The notes under the pieces are model-generated. The model saw only the letters and a program-made list of their open reading frames with translations. It did no database searches and was not told where the DNA came from. DNA of 64,000 nucleotides from assembly GCF_000383975.1 (NCBI RefSeq), contig NZ_KB913017.1:751133-815132 (forward strand). The letters are read 5' to 3'. How positions within the stretch are numbered: position 1 is the first letter of the stretch; each line of letters begins with the position of its first letter. This document shows, in pieces, positions 17,215 through 25,928 of this stretch. Origin of the DNA: Natronorubrum tibetense GA33. Its GTDB lineage: Archaea > Halobacteriota > Halobacteria > Halobacteriales > Natrialbaceae. Made by a program: the position numbers and the translations under genes.

Positions 17215-18384
17215 TCAGCCCGTGTCGTACTCGCTGAACGTCGTCCGCCAGGCTTCGGGATCCGTCACTCGCTTGCCGTCGAGGACCCATCGGTCGCCGT
17301 CCGCCTCGTCGTCGTCCATCAGCGCGTAGACGCCGTGGATCGTCGGCGTCGAGACCAGCGAGAGCGGGACGGTCCGATCGCTTCGAAAGCCGTACGCCGA
17401 GAGCACGTCGTCCGGAATCACGCCGGACGGCGCGACAACGAGCGCCGCGTCCTCGTTCGCCTCGAGGATCGCCTCGAGAACGGAGACCAGGACGGCCGTA
17501 CGGGGTCGGCTCGAGACGAGCGGCACGATGTCGGTGAGGTGCGTGATAGTCGCCCCGCCGTCGACCTTCGTTCCGGTGGTGACTGCAGCGACCGGCGAGC
17601 CGTCGTAGCGTCCGACGTAGGTCGTGTACTCCCAGTGGGGGTTGCCAAAGCGCCACTCGTAGAACGTCTCGTCGCGGACGAGGTGGAGTTTGTCGGGGAT
17701 GTCGTGTCGGTAGAGCGCCGCGAGCGTCCGGCTTGGAATCGTCGCACTTCGGTCGACGTCGATCTTCGGGTGGTCGGCGACCGATGGCCGTTGCCGGGAT
17801 TTCGCCGCGAGATACCCTCGAGAGAGCACTCGAGCGCCGCCCCGGATCAGCGCGGAGAGGGGACCGACCGACTCGCCGTCGACCATCGCGTCGGGCTGTT
17901 GGACCCGGAAGTACGTCTCCTGGCGCTCGACGAGCTGCCAGCCGTACTTCTCGAACGTCGCTTTGCTCAACTGATTCGGGAAATCGAACACGATCTCGAA
18001 CCCGTCGGCGGCGAACCGATCGAGCCCGATCCTGAACAGTTCGGTGAACAGCCCCTCCCGCCGGTGTTCGGGTCGAACCGCGCCATCACAGGACTGAACG
18101 GCGGGAATCTGCCGCGAACCGGTGTGTAACTCGAGGACCCAGAAGCCGACCGCGCCGACGAGTTCGCCGTCGAACTCGGCGACGTAAACCGGGATATCTT
18201 CGGTGTACGGGTTGGTTTCGTACTTCCACGCGAACCAGTCATCGGACAGCGTCGAATCCAGCACCTCCTGGTACACCGCGAGTAGTTCCTCACGATCTCC
18301 CTCGCGGTACTGCCGGATGGTGTACTCGCGGTCGCCGCTGGCGTACTGTCGCTCCAACGAATCCATCCGATCCCGTCCGAACAT
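17215..18384 (-). CDS. GNAT-family N-acetyltransferase
   Basis: 389 residues. The N-terminal half is a GNAT domain (YTIRQYREGDREELLAVY; VAEFDGELVGAVGFWVLE; acetyl-CoA loop VRPEHRREGLFTEL), and the second half looks like a further GNAT-like or DUF4081-type fold (DETFYEWRFGNPHWEY). The start at 18384 was picked because a TATA-like TATTACTA lies about 25 bases upstream; ATG codons at 18420 and 18366 are alternatives. Substrate unknown; such two-domain proteins in haloarchaea sometimes sit in surface polysaccharide loci, which is not the case here. Confidence 0.8.
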   Translation of the reverse strand: MFGRDRMDSLERQYASGDREYTIRQYREGDREELLAVYQEVLDSTLSDDWFAWKYETNPYTEDIPVYVAEFDGELVGAVGFWVLELHTGSRQIPAVQSCDGAVRPEHRREGLFTELFRIGLDRFAADGFEIVFDFPNQLSKATFEKYGWQLVERQETYFRVQQPDAMVDGESVGPLSALIRGGARVLSRGYLAAKSRQRPSVADHPKIDVDRSATIPSRTLAALYRHDIPDKLHLVRDETFYEWRFGNPHWEYTTYVGRYDGSPVAAVTTGTKVDGGATITHLTDIVPLVSSRPRTAVLVSVLEAILEANEDAALVVAPSGVIPDDVLSAYGFRSDRTVPLSLVSTPTIHGVYALMDDDEADGDRWVLDGKRVTDPEAWRTTFSEYDTG

Positions 18385-18667
18385 ACCCTGTCCAACGACC
18401 GATCGGCCATAGTAATACATCCGGTATTTCGCACCTCGAGCGGGGTAGTCTCGCGCTGACCGCAGTACCGGCGCGCTAGTGGTCGCTGCACTGATAGCTA
18501 GTTGCTCGATCGAGTGACGGTCTCGAGAGCACACCATCCGGACAGTTACGGTCGCACTACTGCGCTCTCGAACTCGTGTGGACTGTCCGCGAGGGCGTCT
18601 TGTCCCACGTAGTCCGTCGCGGGACCATTACCATTTGCTTGCACTGCTGTCAAAACGTGGTCGTCTA

Positions 18668-18865
18668 TCAGTCGTACTTTCGAAACCCCATCTCGCGGGC
18701 CATCTCTCGAAACGACTGTCGGCAGAGCCAGATGTCGTACTTCGCGATCAAGCCCTGTTCTCGGCCAGTGTCTCTACAGACGCGTTCGTTTCCGGTACGT
18801 TTGGCGCTCGGGTCGGCGTTGTCGGTTGTTTCGCCCACGGAGTTAGTCGACGCGTCACTGGTCAT
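18668..18865 (-). CDS. Ribosomal protein uS14 paralogue lacking two zinc cysteines
   Basis: 65 residues. The C-terminal half is unmistakable uS14: [17 protein letters not shown] followed by [14 protein letters not shown]. In zinc-binding uS14 the ligands are two CxxC pairs. Here only Cys30 and Cys48 remain; the partner positions are Thr33 and Ser51, so zinc binding should be lost. Zinc-free paralogues of small ribosomal proteins replace the zinc form under zinc starvation in bacteria. The ATG overlaps the upstream stop (ATGA), placing it last in a four-gene operon headed by a COG0523 GTPase. Confidence 0.85.
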   Translation of the reverse strand: MTSDASTNSVGETTDNADPSAKRTGNERVCRDTGREQGLIAKYDIWLCRQSFREMAREMGFRKYD

Positions 18866-19119
18866 GCCAACTCCCCCGCCCGGCGTCTCAGTGACGGTTC
18901 GATCGTCGTGTCCTCGGAGAGTTCCTCGAGCACAGTCGTGGCGTTACAGTCGCCCAACCCGTTGAGTGCGTGACGACGGAACTCGCCGCTGAGGCCACCC
19001 GTCTGGACGAGAATTGCGAGATTCGTCTCTTCGTTCGCTCGGACGAGTTCGTCGATGGCTTCGTAGCGTTGCGTTCGCGAAACGTTCTTCTTGACTGCCG
19101 TTTGGAATGTCGTAGACAT
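18862..19119 (-). CDS. Conserved small helical protein in the COG0523-uS14 operon
   Basis: 85 residues, mostly helical: a basic N-terminus ([25 protein letters not shown]) and repeats of short helices ([22 protein letters not shown]). A HEAT-like or helical-bundle shape is possible but no family is assigned. The start at 19119 was chosen because upstream residues are non-conserved and overlap the previous gene. Its TGA overlaps the ATG of the uS14 paralogue, so the two are translationally coupled, which suggests a shared function in metal limitation. Confidence 0.75.
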   Translation of the reverse strand: MSTTFQTAVKKNVSRTQRYEAIDELVRANEETNLAILVQTGGLSGEFRRHALNGLGDCNATTVLEELSEDTTIEPSLRRRAGELA

Positions 19120-19130
19120 CGTGTAGTGGA

Positions 19131-19343
19131 TTATCGTGCGTCTGCAAGCGTGCGATACGATCCTTCTCGGGCCGAGATCCACGCCGTAACCAGCGAGTCC
19201 TCGGACGCGACCGAGTAGATCGTACACAGATCCGGCCCCGAATCGGTCGGTTCAACGACCGCGAGACACTCCGACGCTGGTTCTTCGACGGCCGGTGGTG
19301 ACCCCGCTTCGATCGCGTTGTCGTTCGAGTCCTGATGAGTCAA
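19131..19343 (-). CDS. DUF7511-like small protein with TTG start
   Basis: 70 residues. The core CTIYSVASEDSLVTAWISAREGS fits the haloarchaeal DUF7511 pattern (a C-T-I-Y strand, then T-x-W-I-S-A). No ATG is available; the frame starts with TTG at 19343, which overlaps the TGA of the GTPase gene (TTGA), a coupling arrangement that supports the assignment. Function of the family is unknown. A second protein of similar pattern is at 28136. Confidence 0.65.
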   Translation of the reverse strand: MTHQDSNDNAIEAGSPPAVEEPASECLAVVEPTDSGPDLCTIYSVASEDSLVTAWISAREGSYRTLADAR

Positions 19344-20614
19344 TCTGCGATTCCGATCTCTTCTTGGCTATCGTGGTCCGGTTCTCCTGGCTCCCCTTCT
19401 TCGGCCTCGTCGGGTTCCTCGAACGTCGGGAAGCGATCGTCGAAGGCCTCCCAGTCGGCCTCCATCTCCTCGTCGGTGAGCAGACAGAGTTCGAGATGGT
19501 TCCGGATCGACTCGTGGTCCATCTCGGTCCCGATGACGACGAGTCTCGTTCCGCGATCCCCCCACTCGTCGTCCCAGGTCTCCTCGAGTTCGGGATAGGC
19601 GTCGAACTGCTCCTCGCGTTCCTCGGGCGGGAGCGTTGCGATCCAGTTCCCGGCGGGTGCGACTCGGATCGATCGTCCCGCGACGTTCAGCATGAGCGCC
19701 ATCTCCTCGCGGCCGGCGAGCCAGAAGTGACCTTTCGATCGGACGACGTTCTCGGGGAACGCGTCGAGCAGTTCGGCGAACCGTTCGGGGTGGAAGGGAC
19801 GTTGCGCGCCGAAGACGAACGAGGTGACACCGTGTTCTTCTTCGGCCGATTCGTGAGGCTCCTGAAGTTCCTGCATCCAGCCGGCCGATCGGCTCGCCTC
19901 CTCGAAATCGAACCGACCGGTGTCGATGATGTCGTCAGTCTCGATTCGACCGTGCGTCGTCCGAACGATCTCGGCTCGAGGTTGGAGCGTCTCGACCGTC
20001 GCTTCGATCTCGGCCAGCGTCGCTTCGTCGACGAGATCACACTTGTTTAACAGGAGCACGTCACAGAACTCCACCTGCTCGACGAGCAGGTCGCCGAGGT
20101 GTTTTTTCGTCCCGTCGTCGTCGAGAATCTCGTCCGACTGCATCGCCTCGTTGAACTGGTGGGCGTCGACGACCGTCACCGTCGTATCGAGGTGGCAGCC
20201 CTCGAGTGGCTCGATTCCCGTCTCCTCGTAGAACTCCGTGGGATCGACGTCCGACTGGTCGAATCCGAGCGTGAGCGTCTGTGCGACGGGGAGCGGTTCG
20301 GCGACGCCCGTCGACTCGACGACGATCGCGTCGAACTCCCGTTCGCGGGTGAGTCCACCGATCGCGTCGAGCAGGTCGCCGCGTAGCTCACAGCAGATAC
20401 AGCCGTTCGAAAGCTCGACCAACTCCTCTTCGTCCGCAGAAATGTCGGACGATTCGGCGACGAGGTCCGCGTCGACGTTCACCTCGCCCATGTCGTTGAC
20501 GAGCACGGCGAGGTCTCGATCGCCGCTCTCGCGTAGGAGATGGTTGAGCGTGGTCGTCTTGCCAGCGCCGAGCGTCCCGGAAAGCACCGTCACGGGGATC
20601 GTCTGCTCTTCCAT
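19340..20614 (-). CDS. COG0523/CobW-family metallochaperone GTPase
   Basis: 424 residues. Walker A SGTLGAGKTT (12-21), the diagnostic COG0523 motif GCICC (Cys72, Cys74, Cys75) in SNGCICCELRGDL, the NKCD guanine-specificity motif, and a C-terminal CobW_C domain (RSKGHFWLAGREE). The family delivers metals, often zinc in starvation. Although the name CobW recalls cobalamin, the gene is far from the B12 cluster and heads an operon ending in a zinc-free uS14 paralogue, so a zinc role is more likely. Acidic tail DEAEEGEPGEPDHDSQEE may bind metal. Confidence 0.9.
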   Translation of the reverse strand: MEEQTIPVTVLSGTLGAGKTTTLNHLLRESGDRDLAVLVNDMGEVNVDADLVAESSDISADEEELVELSNGCICCELRGDLLDAIGGLTREREFDAIVVESTGVAEPLPVAQTLTLGFDQSDVDPTEFYEETGIEPLEGCHLDTTVTVVDAHQFNEAMQSDEILDDDGTKKHLGDLLVEQVEFCDVLLLNKCDLVDEATLAEIEATVETLQPRAEIVRTTHGRIETDDIIDTGRFDFEEASRSAGWMQELQEPHESAEEEHGVTSFVFGAQRPFHPERFAELLDAFPENVVRSKGHFWLAGREEMALMLNVAGRSIRVAPAGNWIATLPPEEREEQFDAYPELEETWDDEWGDRGTRLVVIGTEMDHESIRNHLELCLLTDEEMEADWEAFDDRFPTFEEPDEAEEGEPGEPDHDSQEEIGIAD

Positions 20615-20718
20615 GTGTTACCAACGGGACTCTACTAGCTAATATAAGTTATTATCTTTCTTAAAGTTCTTATTAACTTTCGAGGATTGTGTTCGGACAC
20701 TGACGCGGCAGATCCCAT
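20615..20718. promoter_or_regulatory. Divergent promoter with operator-like palindrome
   Basis: This 104-base gap is strikingly AT-rich for the genome and separates divergent starts at 20614 and 20719. CTTATATTAG on the minus strand (about 20638-20648) is a good TATA element about 28 bases before the GTPase start. A perfect inverted repeat AAAGTT-N6-AACTTT occupies 20663-20680 and could be the binding site of a metal-responsive repressor controlling both directions. Confidence 0.6.
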
Positions 20719-21987
20719 ATGACGACAGACAACTCAACCCGGAAGTTCGGCTGTACCATTGTCGGAGGCGGTATCCACGGCACGTATCTCGCCCAGCGTC
20801 TCCTCGACGAGACGCAGTTTGACAGGGACGACGTACTCATCGTCGACCCGCACGATCGGTTGCTGGCGTCGTTTCGCGAGAAGGCCAAAGCCTGTGGGAT
20901 GGAGGCACTCCGATCGACGTTCGTCCACCACATCGGAACCGAACCGTTCGGTCTCGAGAGTTTCGCCGAAGCGAACGATCGGGAGGACGAACTCGTTCCG
21001 ACGGTCGACTACCCGCCGCGGCCGTCCATTGATCTCTTCCTGGATTATTCGGAATCCGTGATCGACCGAAAGGATCTCGGCTCGCTGCATCGTCGGGCCG
21101 CCGTCGACGCAGTTCACGAACTCCCCAGCGAGGCGGGGCTTCGACTCGAGACGACTGCGGGACCGATCGACACCGAACGCTGCGTCTTGGCGATCGGCTA
21201 CGGCGGTCGGTACCGCTGGCCCGACTGGGCCGTCGAACTCGACGGCGTCGAACACGTCTGGGACGGGTTCGTACCCGACGCGTCGGTCGATCGAACCATC
21301 GTCGTCGGCGGCGGCATCACGGCCGCCCAAGTCGCGTGTGACTTGAGCAAAACGCAGTCGGTGTCCCTGCTCTCACGGCATCCGTTCGAATGGGAGGTCT
21401 CCGAGGCGGATCCACCGTGGATCAACTGGTCGCACATCGAGGAAACCCTCCACCAACATCCACCGGGATCGAGCGACCGGCTCGAGGTGATTTCGGCTGC
21501 TAGGAACACTGGAACGATTCCGCCGTACCGCTATCAGGAGTTCGAGGACCGAATCGACGAGGGCGCACTTACGCTCGCACAGGGAGCGGTCGACTCGGCC
21601 GCGGTCGAAGACGGATCGGTTCGGCTCTCGCTGGATCACGGGTTGGAGCTACTAGGCGACCGCGTCGTTCTCGCGACCGGATTCGAACCGGTGTTCGATC
21701 ACCCGTTCGTCGATCAAATCGCGGACGGACTCGATCTAGCGCGTGGCTATCGAGGGATGCCCGTTCTCGACGATGACACGCTCGCCTGGCAGGGCGAGGA
21801 CGGACGACCCGTTCCGTTGTACGTCTCCGGGGCACTCGCGCTCGGATCGGTCGGTCCGTACGCGCCCAACGTTCCGGGAGCCAGGCGAGCAGGCGATCGG
21901 ATTACGGCCGCGATCACCCAACGCATTCGTCGTTCTGACGCGACAGGTATGAACGAATCAGTGCACCGAACGGAAGTTTTCGACTGA
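20719..21987 (+). CDS. FAD/NAD(P)-binding oxidoreductase, metal-island paralogue 1
   Basis: 422 residues. An N-terminal dinucleotide-binding motif IVGGGIHG (about 13-20) and an internal second one IVVGGGITAAQVA (about 194-206), with a late ATGFEPVFD signature, place it among flavin monooxygenase-like proteins (K_oxygenase/NAD_binding_9 type). Relatives include siderophore N-hydroxylases, but substrate cannot be read from motifs. It is transcribed divergently from the COG0523 operon across a shared promoter, suggesting co-regulation. It is about equally long as, and clearly paralogous to, the gene at 22092. Confidence 0.82.
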   Translation: MTTDNSTRKFGCTIVGGGIHGTYLAQRLLDETQFDRDDVLIVDPHDRLLASFREKAKACGMEALRSTFVHHIGTEPFGLESFAEANDREDELVPTVDYPPRPSIDLFLDYSESVIDRKDLGSLHRRAAVDAVHELPSEAGLRLETTAGPIDTERCVLAIGYGGRYRWPDWAVELDGVEHVWDGFVPDASVDRTIVVGGGITAAQVACDLSKTQSVSLLSRHPFEWEVSEADPPWINWSHIEETLHQHPPGSSDRLEVISAARNTGTIPPYRYQEFEDRIDEGALTLAQGAVDSAAVEDGSVRLSLDHGLELLGDRVVLATGFEPVFDHPFVDQIADGLDLARGYRGMPVLDDDTLAWQGEDGRPVPLYVSGALALGSVGPYAPNVPGARRAGDRITAAITQRIRRSDATGMNESVHRTEVFD

Positions 21988-22091
21988 GCTAGCTTCTACT
22001 GGGGTCCAGAACAATTCACACACTGACCGCAAAACTGCCCTGCGAATAGGAGTGAATCGAATTTTAGTCACTACTATCGAATGGCTTCCGG

Positions 22092-23339
22092 TCACGGCTT
22101 CGTCTCGCACATTTCGGCCCCGAGTTTGGACTCGAGAAACCCAACGATGAGCGCTCCCGCTCTCCTGGCACCGATCACGTTGCGAGCGAACGGACCGAGG
22201 ACCTGCTGTGCGGCGACGCCCGAAACCGCGATCCGCGAGGGCGATCCGTCTCGACGCATCCACCGGAGCGTCTCGTCGTCGAGGACGGGTGCCCCACAGT
22301 AGCCCGTTTGCAGTGTCGATTGCCGGCGGAGGTGGCGAAACAGTCCACCGTCGTACGGCGAACCGAACCCCGTCGCAAAGATCAATTCGTCGAGACAGAA
22401 CGCAGTGCCGTCTTGACAGGTAGCGACGACCGTTCCGCCAGCTTCAGTCGCGACCGTTATTTCGGATCGCTCGAGTTCGATTCGCTTGCGCTCGAGCGCC
22501 CGCTGTAGTCGGCGAAACACGTACGGTGGCATCGTACCATCGTATCGAGCCTCGGCTACCAGTTCCTCGCGGGCACGCGACGCCGGTGGATGTTCGTGGA
22601 ATTTCTCGATAACGCCCGAGAAGTGCATCCAGTCGGTGCTCGCCTCGAGTGTCTCGACGCGAAACGGGCTTCGGGCGAACAGAACCACGTCTCGTCCCGG
22701 CAGTTGGGAGAGCGTCGTGGCGAGTTGGGCGGCAGTGATTCCGCCACCGACGATGCCGACGGATGCCGTTTCGCCGACCGAATCGCGGTCGAAAGATGGA
22801 TCCAAGACGTGGGTCACCGGTTGTGTCGAGATCAGTTCCGTTGCCCACTCCGGATAGGTAACAGAGCGACCGTGTCCGACGGCGAGGAGACACCACCGGG
22901 TTGATATGCGGCCCTCTGTGGTTTCGATCTCCACGGCACGCCGCGTGTCCTCGATTGCAGTGACTCGAGCATCCGTGTGAAGCGATTCGAGATCGTATCG
23001 ATCACAGATCCACTCCGCGTGGTCGAAGAACAGCGATGTCGTCGGTCGTTCCGCACCGACCGTCGTCGGACGCAGTTCGTCCTCACGGCCACGTGCCTGA
23101 GCGAAATCCCTGAGAGAGAACGGATCGGTAGCGACGTGGTGGACGAACGGCGATCTGAACTCGACCATTCCACACTGGCGACACGTTCGCCGAAACGACT
23201 CGAGGAGGCCAACTGGATCGACGATACGCAGCTTGTTGGGATCGATCAGATCCGCCTGAAGGAGCCGAACAGCCAGATGAACACCGTGGACGCCGCCACC
23301 GACGATCGTGACGACGGCGTCAGTATCCGTCTCCGACAT
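22092..23339 (-). CDS. FAD/NAD(P)-binding oxidoreductase, metal-island paralogue 2
   Basis: About 415 residues. It repeats the architecture of the gene at 20719: IVGGGVHGVHLA at the start, a conserved CGMVEFRSPFVHHVATDPFSL block (the paralogue has CGMEALRSTFVHHIGTEPFGL), IVGGGITAAQLA in the middle and FATGFGSPYDGG near the end. The start at 23339 gives the same N-terminal length as the paralogue; ATG/GTG codons up to 23393 are possible. It follows the CooC-like ATPase gene on the same strand with a gap of 14-68 bases and is probably co-transcribed. Confidence 0.8.
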   Translation of the reverse strand: MSETDTDAVVTIVGGGVHGVHLAVRLLQADLIDPNKLRIVDPVGLLESFRRTCRQCGMVEFRSPFVHHVATDPFSLRDFAQARGREDELRPTTVGAERPTTSLFFDHAEWICDRYDLESLHTDARVTAIEDTRRAVEIETTEGRISTRWCLLAVGHGRSVTYPEWATELISTQPVTHVLDPSFDRDSVGETASVGIVGGGITAAQLATTLSQLPGRDVVLFARSPFRVETLEASTDWMHFSGVIEKFHEHPPASRAREELVAEARYDGTMPPYVFRRLQRALERKRIELERSEITVATEAGGTVVATCQDGTAFCLDELIFATGFGSPYDGGLFRHLRRQSTLQTGYCGAPVLDDETLRWMRRDGSPSRIAVSGVAAQQVLGPFARNVIGARRAGALIVGFLESKLGAEMCETKP

Positions 23340-23407
23340 CACCGTCAGCGGAGCCATCGAGGAGAGAACTGCAACCGACTCGAGCTGGTGCAAACATCAT
23401 CTTCGAT

Positions 23408-24163
23408 TTAGCGCCGTGCCAGCACGTGGCCATCGTGGCACCGACAGTTGCACTGGAAATAGGCCGCGATATATCCCGCCGTTCCGAACGAGTCGACGAG
23501 TGTCTCAGCATCCCCTCGCTCCTCGACTTCGACGTTGACGATCGATCGTTCGTCGCATTCGAGCGCCTCGAGTGCTCGCTCAGCCCGCTGTCGATCGGGC
23601 TGGAGGGCCTCGATAAGTATCGATTCGACGGTCCACTCTGGAAGCACCGGCACGCGTCCGCCGGCGATCGCCGTCGAAATATCCTCGTCAGTGTAGAAAT
23701 ACTCCGCGAGCTCCGGGCCGTCGAACGTTCGAAGTCGTTCCTTCGCCGCCTCGTGGAACCGATTGACTACGAGGAAACACTCGATGTCATGCTTGCTCAC
23801 GCGACGCTCATATTTCGTGGCACTCTCGAGTTTCTCGGGCGTCGTGACGACGAACACTACATCCAGGTGTTCCGTTCGTTCACCGACCGCTTCCACGCCC
23901 GGCGGACAATCTTCGACCGTCCATTCGACTCCGAGCGCGTCGTCGGTGCTCGTCTCGCGGTCTTTTACCAGCCGCGTTGCCTCACCAGTAATCTGTACAC
24001 GGGTTCGCTCGGCCAGTCGGGACGCGACGAGCGCGGCGATCGTCGTCTTCCCGACACCCGGATCGCCGGCGAACGCGAGACGACGCGTCTCGCACTCGGA
24101 CTCATCCTCGAGCGCTCCGATCGCCGTTGGGTTCGTTGACACAGTTGTTGCTAGCAAACACAT
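23408..24163 (-). CDS. CooC/MinD-like P-loop ATPase with Cys/His-rich tail
   Basis: 251 residues. Deviant-type Walker A GDPGVGKTT at 33-41 and a CooC/SIMIBI-like layout (LDVVFVVTTPEKLES; FLVVNRF). CooC-type ATPases assist metal insertion into enzymes. The C-terminus ends with Cys238, Cys240, Cys242, His243 and His246 (CxCxCHxxH), a plausible metal site, and the family resemblance plus neighbours suggest a metal-delivery role. A TATA-like CTAAAATAAC on the minus strand lies 22-30 bases before the ATG. Which metal is handled cannot be read. Confidence 0.75.
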   Translation of the reverse strand: MCLLATTVSTNPTAIGALEDESECETRRLAFAGDPGVGKTTIAALVASRLAERTRVQITGEATRLVKDRETSTDDALGVEWTVEDCPPGVEAVGERTEHLDVVFVVTTPEKLESATKYERRVSKHDIECFLVVNRFHEAAKERLRTFDGPELAEYFYTDEDISTAIAGGRVPVLPEWTVESILIEALQPDRQRAERALEALECDERSIVNVEVEERGDAETLVDSFGTAGYIAAYFQCNCRCHDGHVLARR

Positions 24164-24436
24164 CTACGATGATCAAATTTGTTATTTTAGAGTTGGGGAT
24201 TAATAATACCGGTCGCGAGCACGGCTCGAGCGTTCGGACACGGCCATGAACAGAAAGCCGACGACGTCTGGGGCTCCTAAGCGTACGCAAAAGAAGGGAC
24301 GCTACAGGCGCAGAACCAGAGACAGTGTATACACCCTGAGAGTACAATTGAAGGGAGTTACCGCGCTTGTGTCTTATCGATTACGCTTCCTATCATATAA
24401 TACCAACCCATACAGGGTAGTATATGACCCCGGCCG
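24164..24436. other. Gap marking entry into an AT-richer accessory patch
   Basis: About 270 bases with the promoter of the CooC-like gene at its left side. From about 24340 onward base composition shifts toward AT (CTATCATATAATACC). No credible frame, tRNA fragment or transposon end was recognised. Confidence 0.4.
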
Positions 24437-24628
24437 TTAGTCCCCCTTCACATTGCGTAATTTGGCGAGGAACTGGTCTGGATTGTCCGTCGCAAGCCTG
24501 AACATCGCCGTATGGATCTCCCATGGATATGCGGTGAGGAATTCGTCATGTTCGATTTCCAATTTGGCGATCTCGCGTTTGAATTCATCACCGTCCTCAA
24601 CTCGGATTGTTACTGGTTCGCTCGTCAT
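24437..24628 (-). CDS. Small hypothetical protein, 63 residues
   Basis: An acidic-basic mixed helical peptide (VEDGDEFKREIAKLEIEHDEFLTAYPWEIHTAMFRLATDNPDQFLAKL). The ATG at 24628 and stop at 24437 are clear, and codon use is less GC-biased than in the core genes. No family recognised. It is the first gene of the accessory patch, divergent from the gene at 24809. Confidence 0.55.
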   Translation of the reverse strand: MTSEPVTIRVEDGDEFKREIAKLEIEHDEFLTAYPWEIHTAMFRLATDNPDQFLAKLRNVKGD

Positions 24629-24808
24629 GCCTATACCTAAGCGATGGGAGAGTATTGGCGATTGGTTAATGCGTTAAAGTAGCGAATCGATAATGCAGTG
24701 CTCGAGATCTGCTCTCTCGAGGGTCATTCGCCGGTCGCGATGAGGGGTTCGCAGGATGTGGGGGTCGTCAAGAGGTATATTATTGTTCCCGGTGCGCCAT
24801 ATGCTGTC

Positions 24809-25159
24809 ATGTCGGGTGATTTGCCCGATAACGAGGAGTTAGCACGGTTGATTGTGCAGGAAGTGGGTCAGGAGGGGGACGCTGATGAGGATGAGGTTCA
24901 GCGGCTGGCAGATCTCACGGAGAAGACGAAGATTTCGGAGGATGAGATAAATGAGATTATTGAGGAAGCTGATGACGGGGAGGAGTTGGTAGAGAGGTAC
25001 ACCGAGAGGACTGCGGAATTGATGGATGATGTCGATCCCGATGATCTTGGATCTGGTGAGTGGTTGGTTGGGATAACGTTAGCGAGTTGCGTCGAGGTGG
25101 TGCAGTACGCGTCTGATTTGGTTTACAACTCCGTCACACTTTCTGATGGCTATATCTAA
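24809..25159 (+). CDS. Acidic hypothetical protein, 116 residues
   Basis: Starts MSGDLPDNEELARLIVQEV at 24809; an upstream frame to 24698 is not acidic and was not used. The protein is acidic and helical, with a hydrophobic C-terminal stretch (EWLVGITLASCVEVVQYASDLV). Codons end in A/T far more often than in the core genes (for example runs of GAT, GAG, TTG), which suggests foreign origin. Function unknown. Confidence 0.6.
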   Translation: MSGDLPDNEELARLIVQEVGQEGDADEDEVQRLADLTEKTKISEDEINEIIEEADDGEELVERYTERTAELMDDVDPDDLGSGEWLVGITLASCVEVVQYASDLVYNSVTLSDGYI

Positions 25160-25227
25160 TAGATCATATATATTATTCTAATCTATGTTGTGTGAGGTTT
25201 AACAGATAAGCTGTGTCAATAGCAGAC

Positions 25228-25803
25228 ATGGGGAGAACTAATACATCCTCTCAATCGTGCACTATCAGAAGACGAAGCTATCTACTCGGAACCGTAGGCG
25301 TAGTAGCGTTGAGTGGGTGTGCAGGTGAAGGAGAAGAAGAAAATGAAGAGGAAGAACAAGAGCCAGAAGATATTGTGGCTGCATGGATCAACGATAACAG
25401 GGGTGACATTACCAGTGCATTTGACGAAGTGGAAGAAGGTGAGGATTTTGTTGGACGAGAACGCTTCGTAGCTGCGCTATCTCATTTCTATGATGGATTT
25501 GAAGCATTACAATCTCTGCATGAGGATATTGAAGGACGAGCTGGTGATGCCGATGACGAAAATCTATCCGAGTTATGGACTATTACGGATGATTATCTTT
25601 TCAATCTCTCGGAGGCGGCCGCTAGTCAGTATCTTGCGATGAATGAGATGGCGGATGGGAACAGATATGTGGCAATAACTGAGTACGATCATGCAACTGA
25701 ATTTTATCAAACCGCGTCTGATTACGCAGAGGAGTTAGATAATAATCTGGATAATGCAATTGAGGATTCAATACCAACGCATAGGCCCACTGAGATCTTG
25801 TAG
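25228..25803 (+). CDS. Tat-type lipoprotein of unknown function
   Basis: 191 residues. The signal has RRRSYLL and a lipobox VALSGC, after which a long acidic linker (EGEEENEEEEQEPED) leads to a helical domain (AAWINDNRGDITSAFDEVEEGEDF; FYDGFEALQSL). It is likely anchored outside the cell. ATG at 25228 gives a normal Tat signal length; a GTG at 25213 is possible. AT-rich codon use matches the neighbouring accessory genes. Confidence 0.65.
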   Translation: MGRTNTSSQSCTIRRRSYLLGTVGVVALSGCAGEGEEENEEEEQEPEDIVAAWINDNRGDITSAFDEVEEGEDFVGRERFVAALSHFYDGFEALQSLHEDIEGRAGDADDENLSELWTITDDYLFNLSEAAASQYLAMNEMADGNRYVAITEYDHATEFYQTASDYAEELDNNLDNAIEDSIPTHRPTEIL

Positions 25804-25928
25804 TCCTAATTCTGGAATATGAATCGACGCACCCAATATTCACAATTAAAACCAACTCGAGTTACGCTCGCCGAGATCGCGAACGTTCGTTATTGTCCAC
25901 CCACCTCTCCCATTTATTATTCTAAACC

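Noticed and set aside
19340-20614. Assigning this CobW-family gene to cobalamin synthesis
   Set aside because: It is 16 kb from the B12 cluster and in an operon with a zinc-free ribosomal protein paralogue, which fits the zinc branch of COG0523 better.
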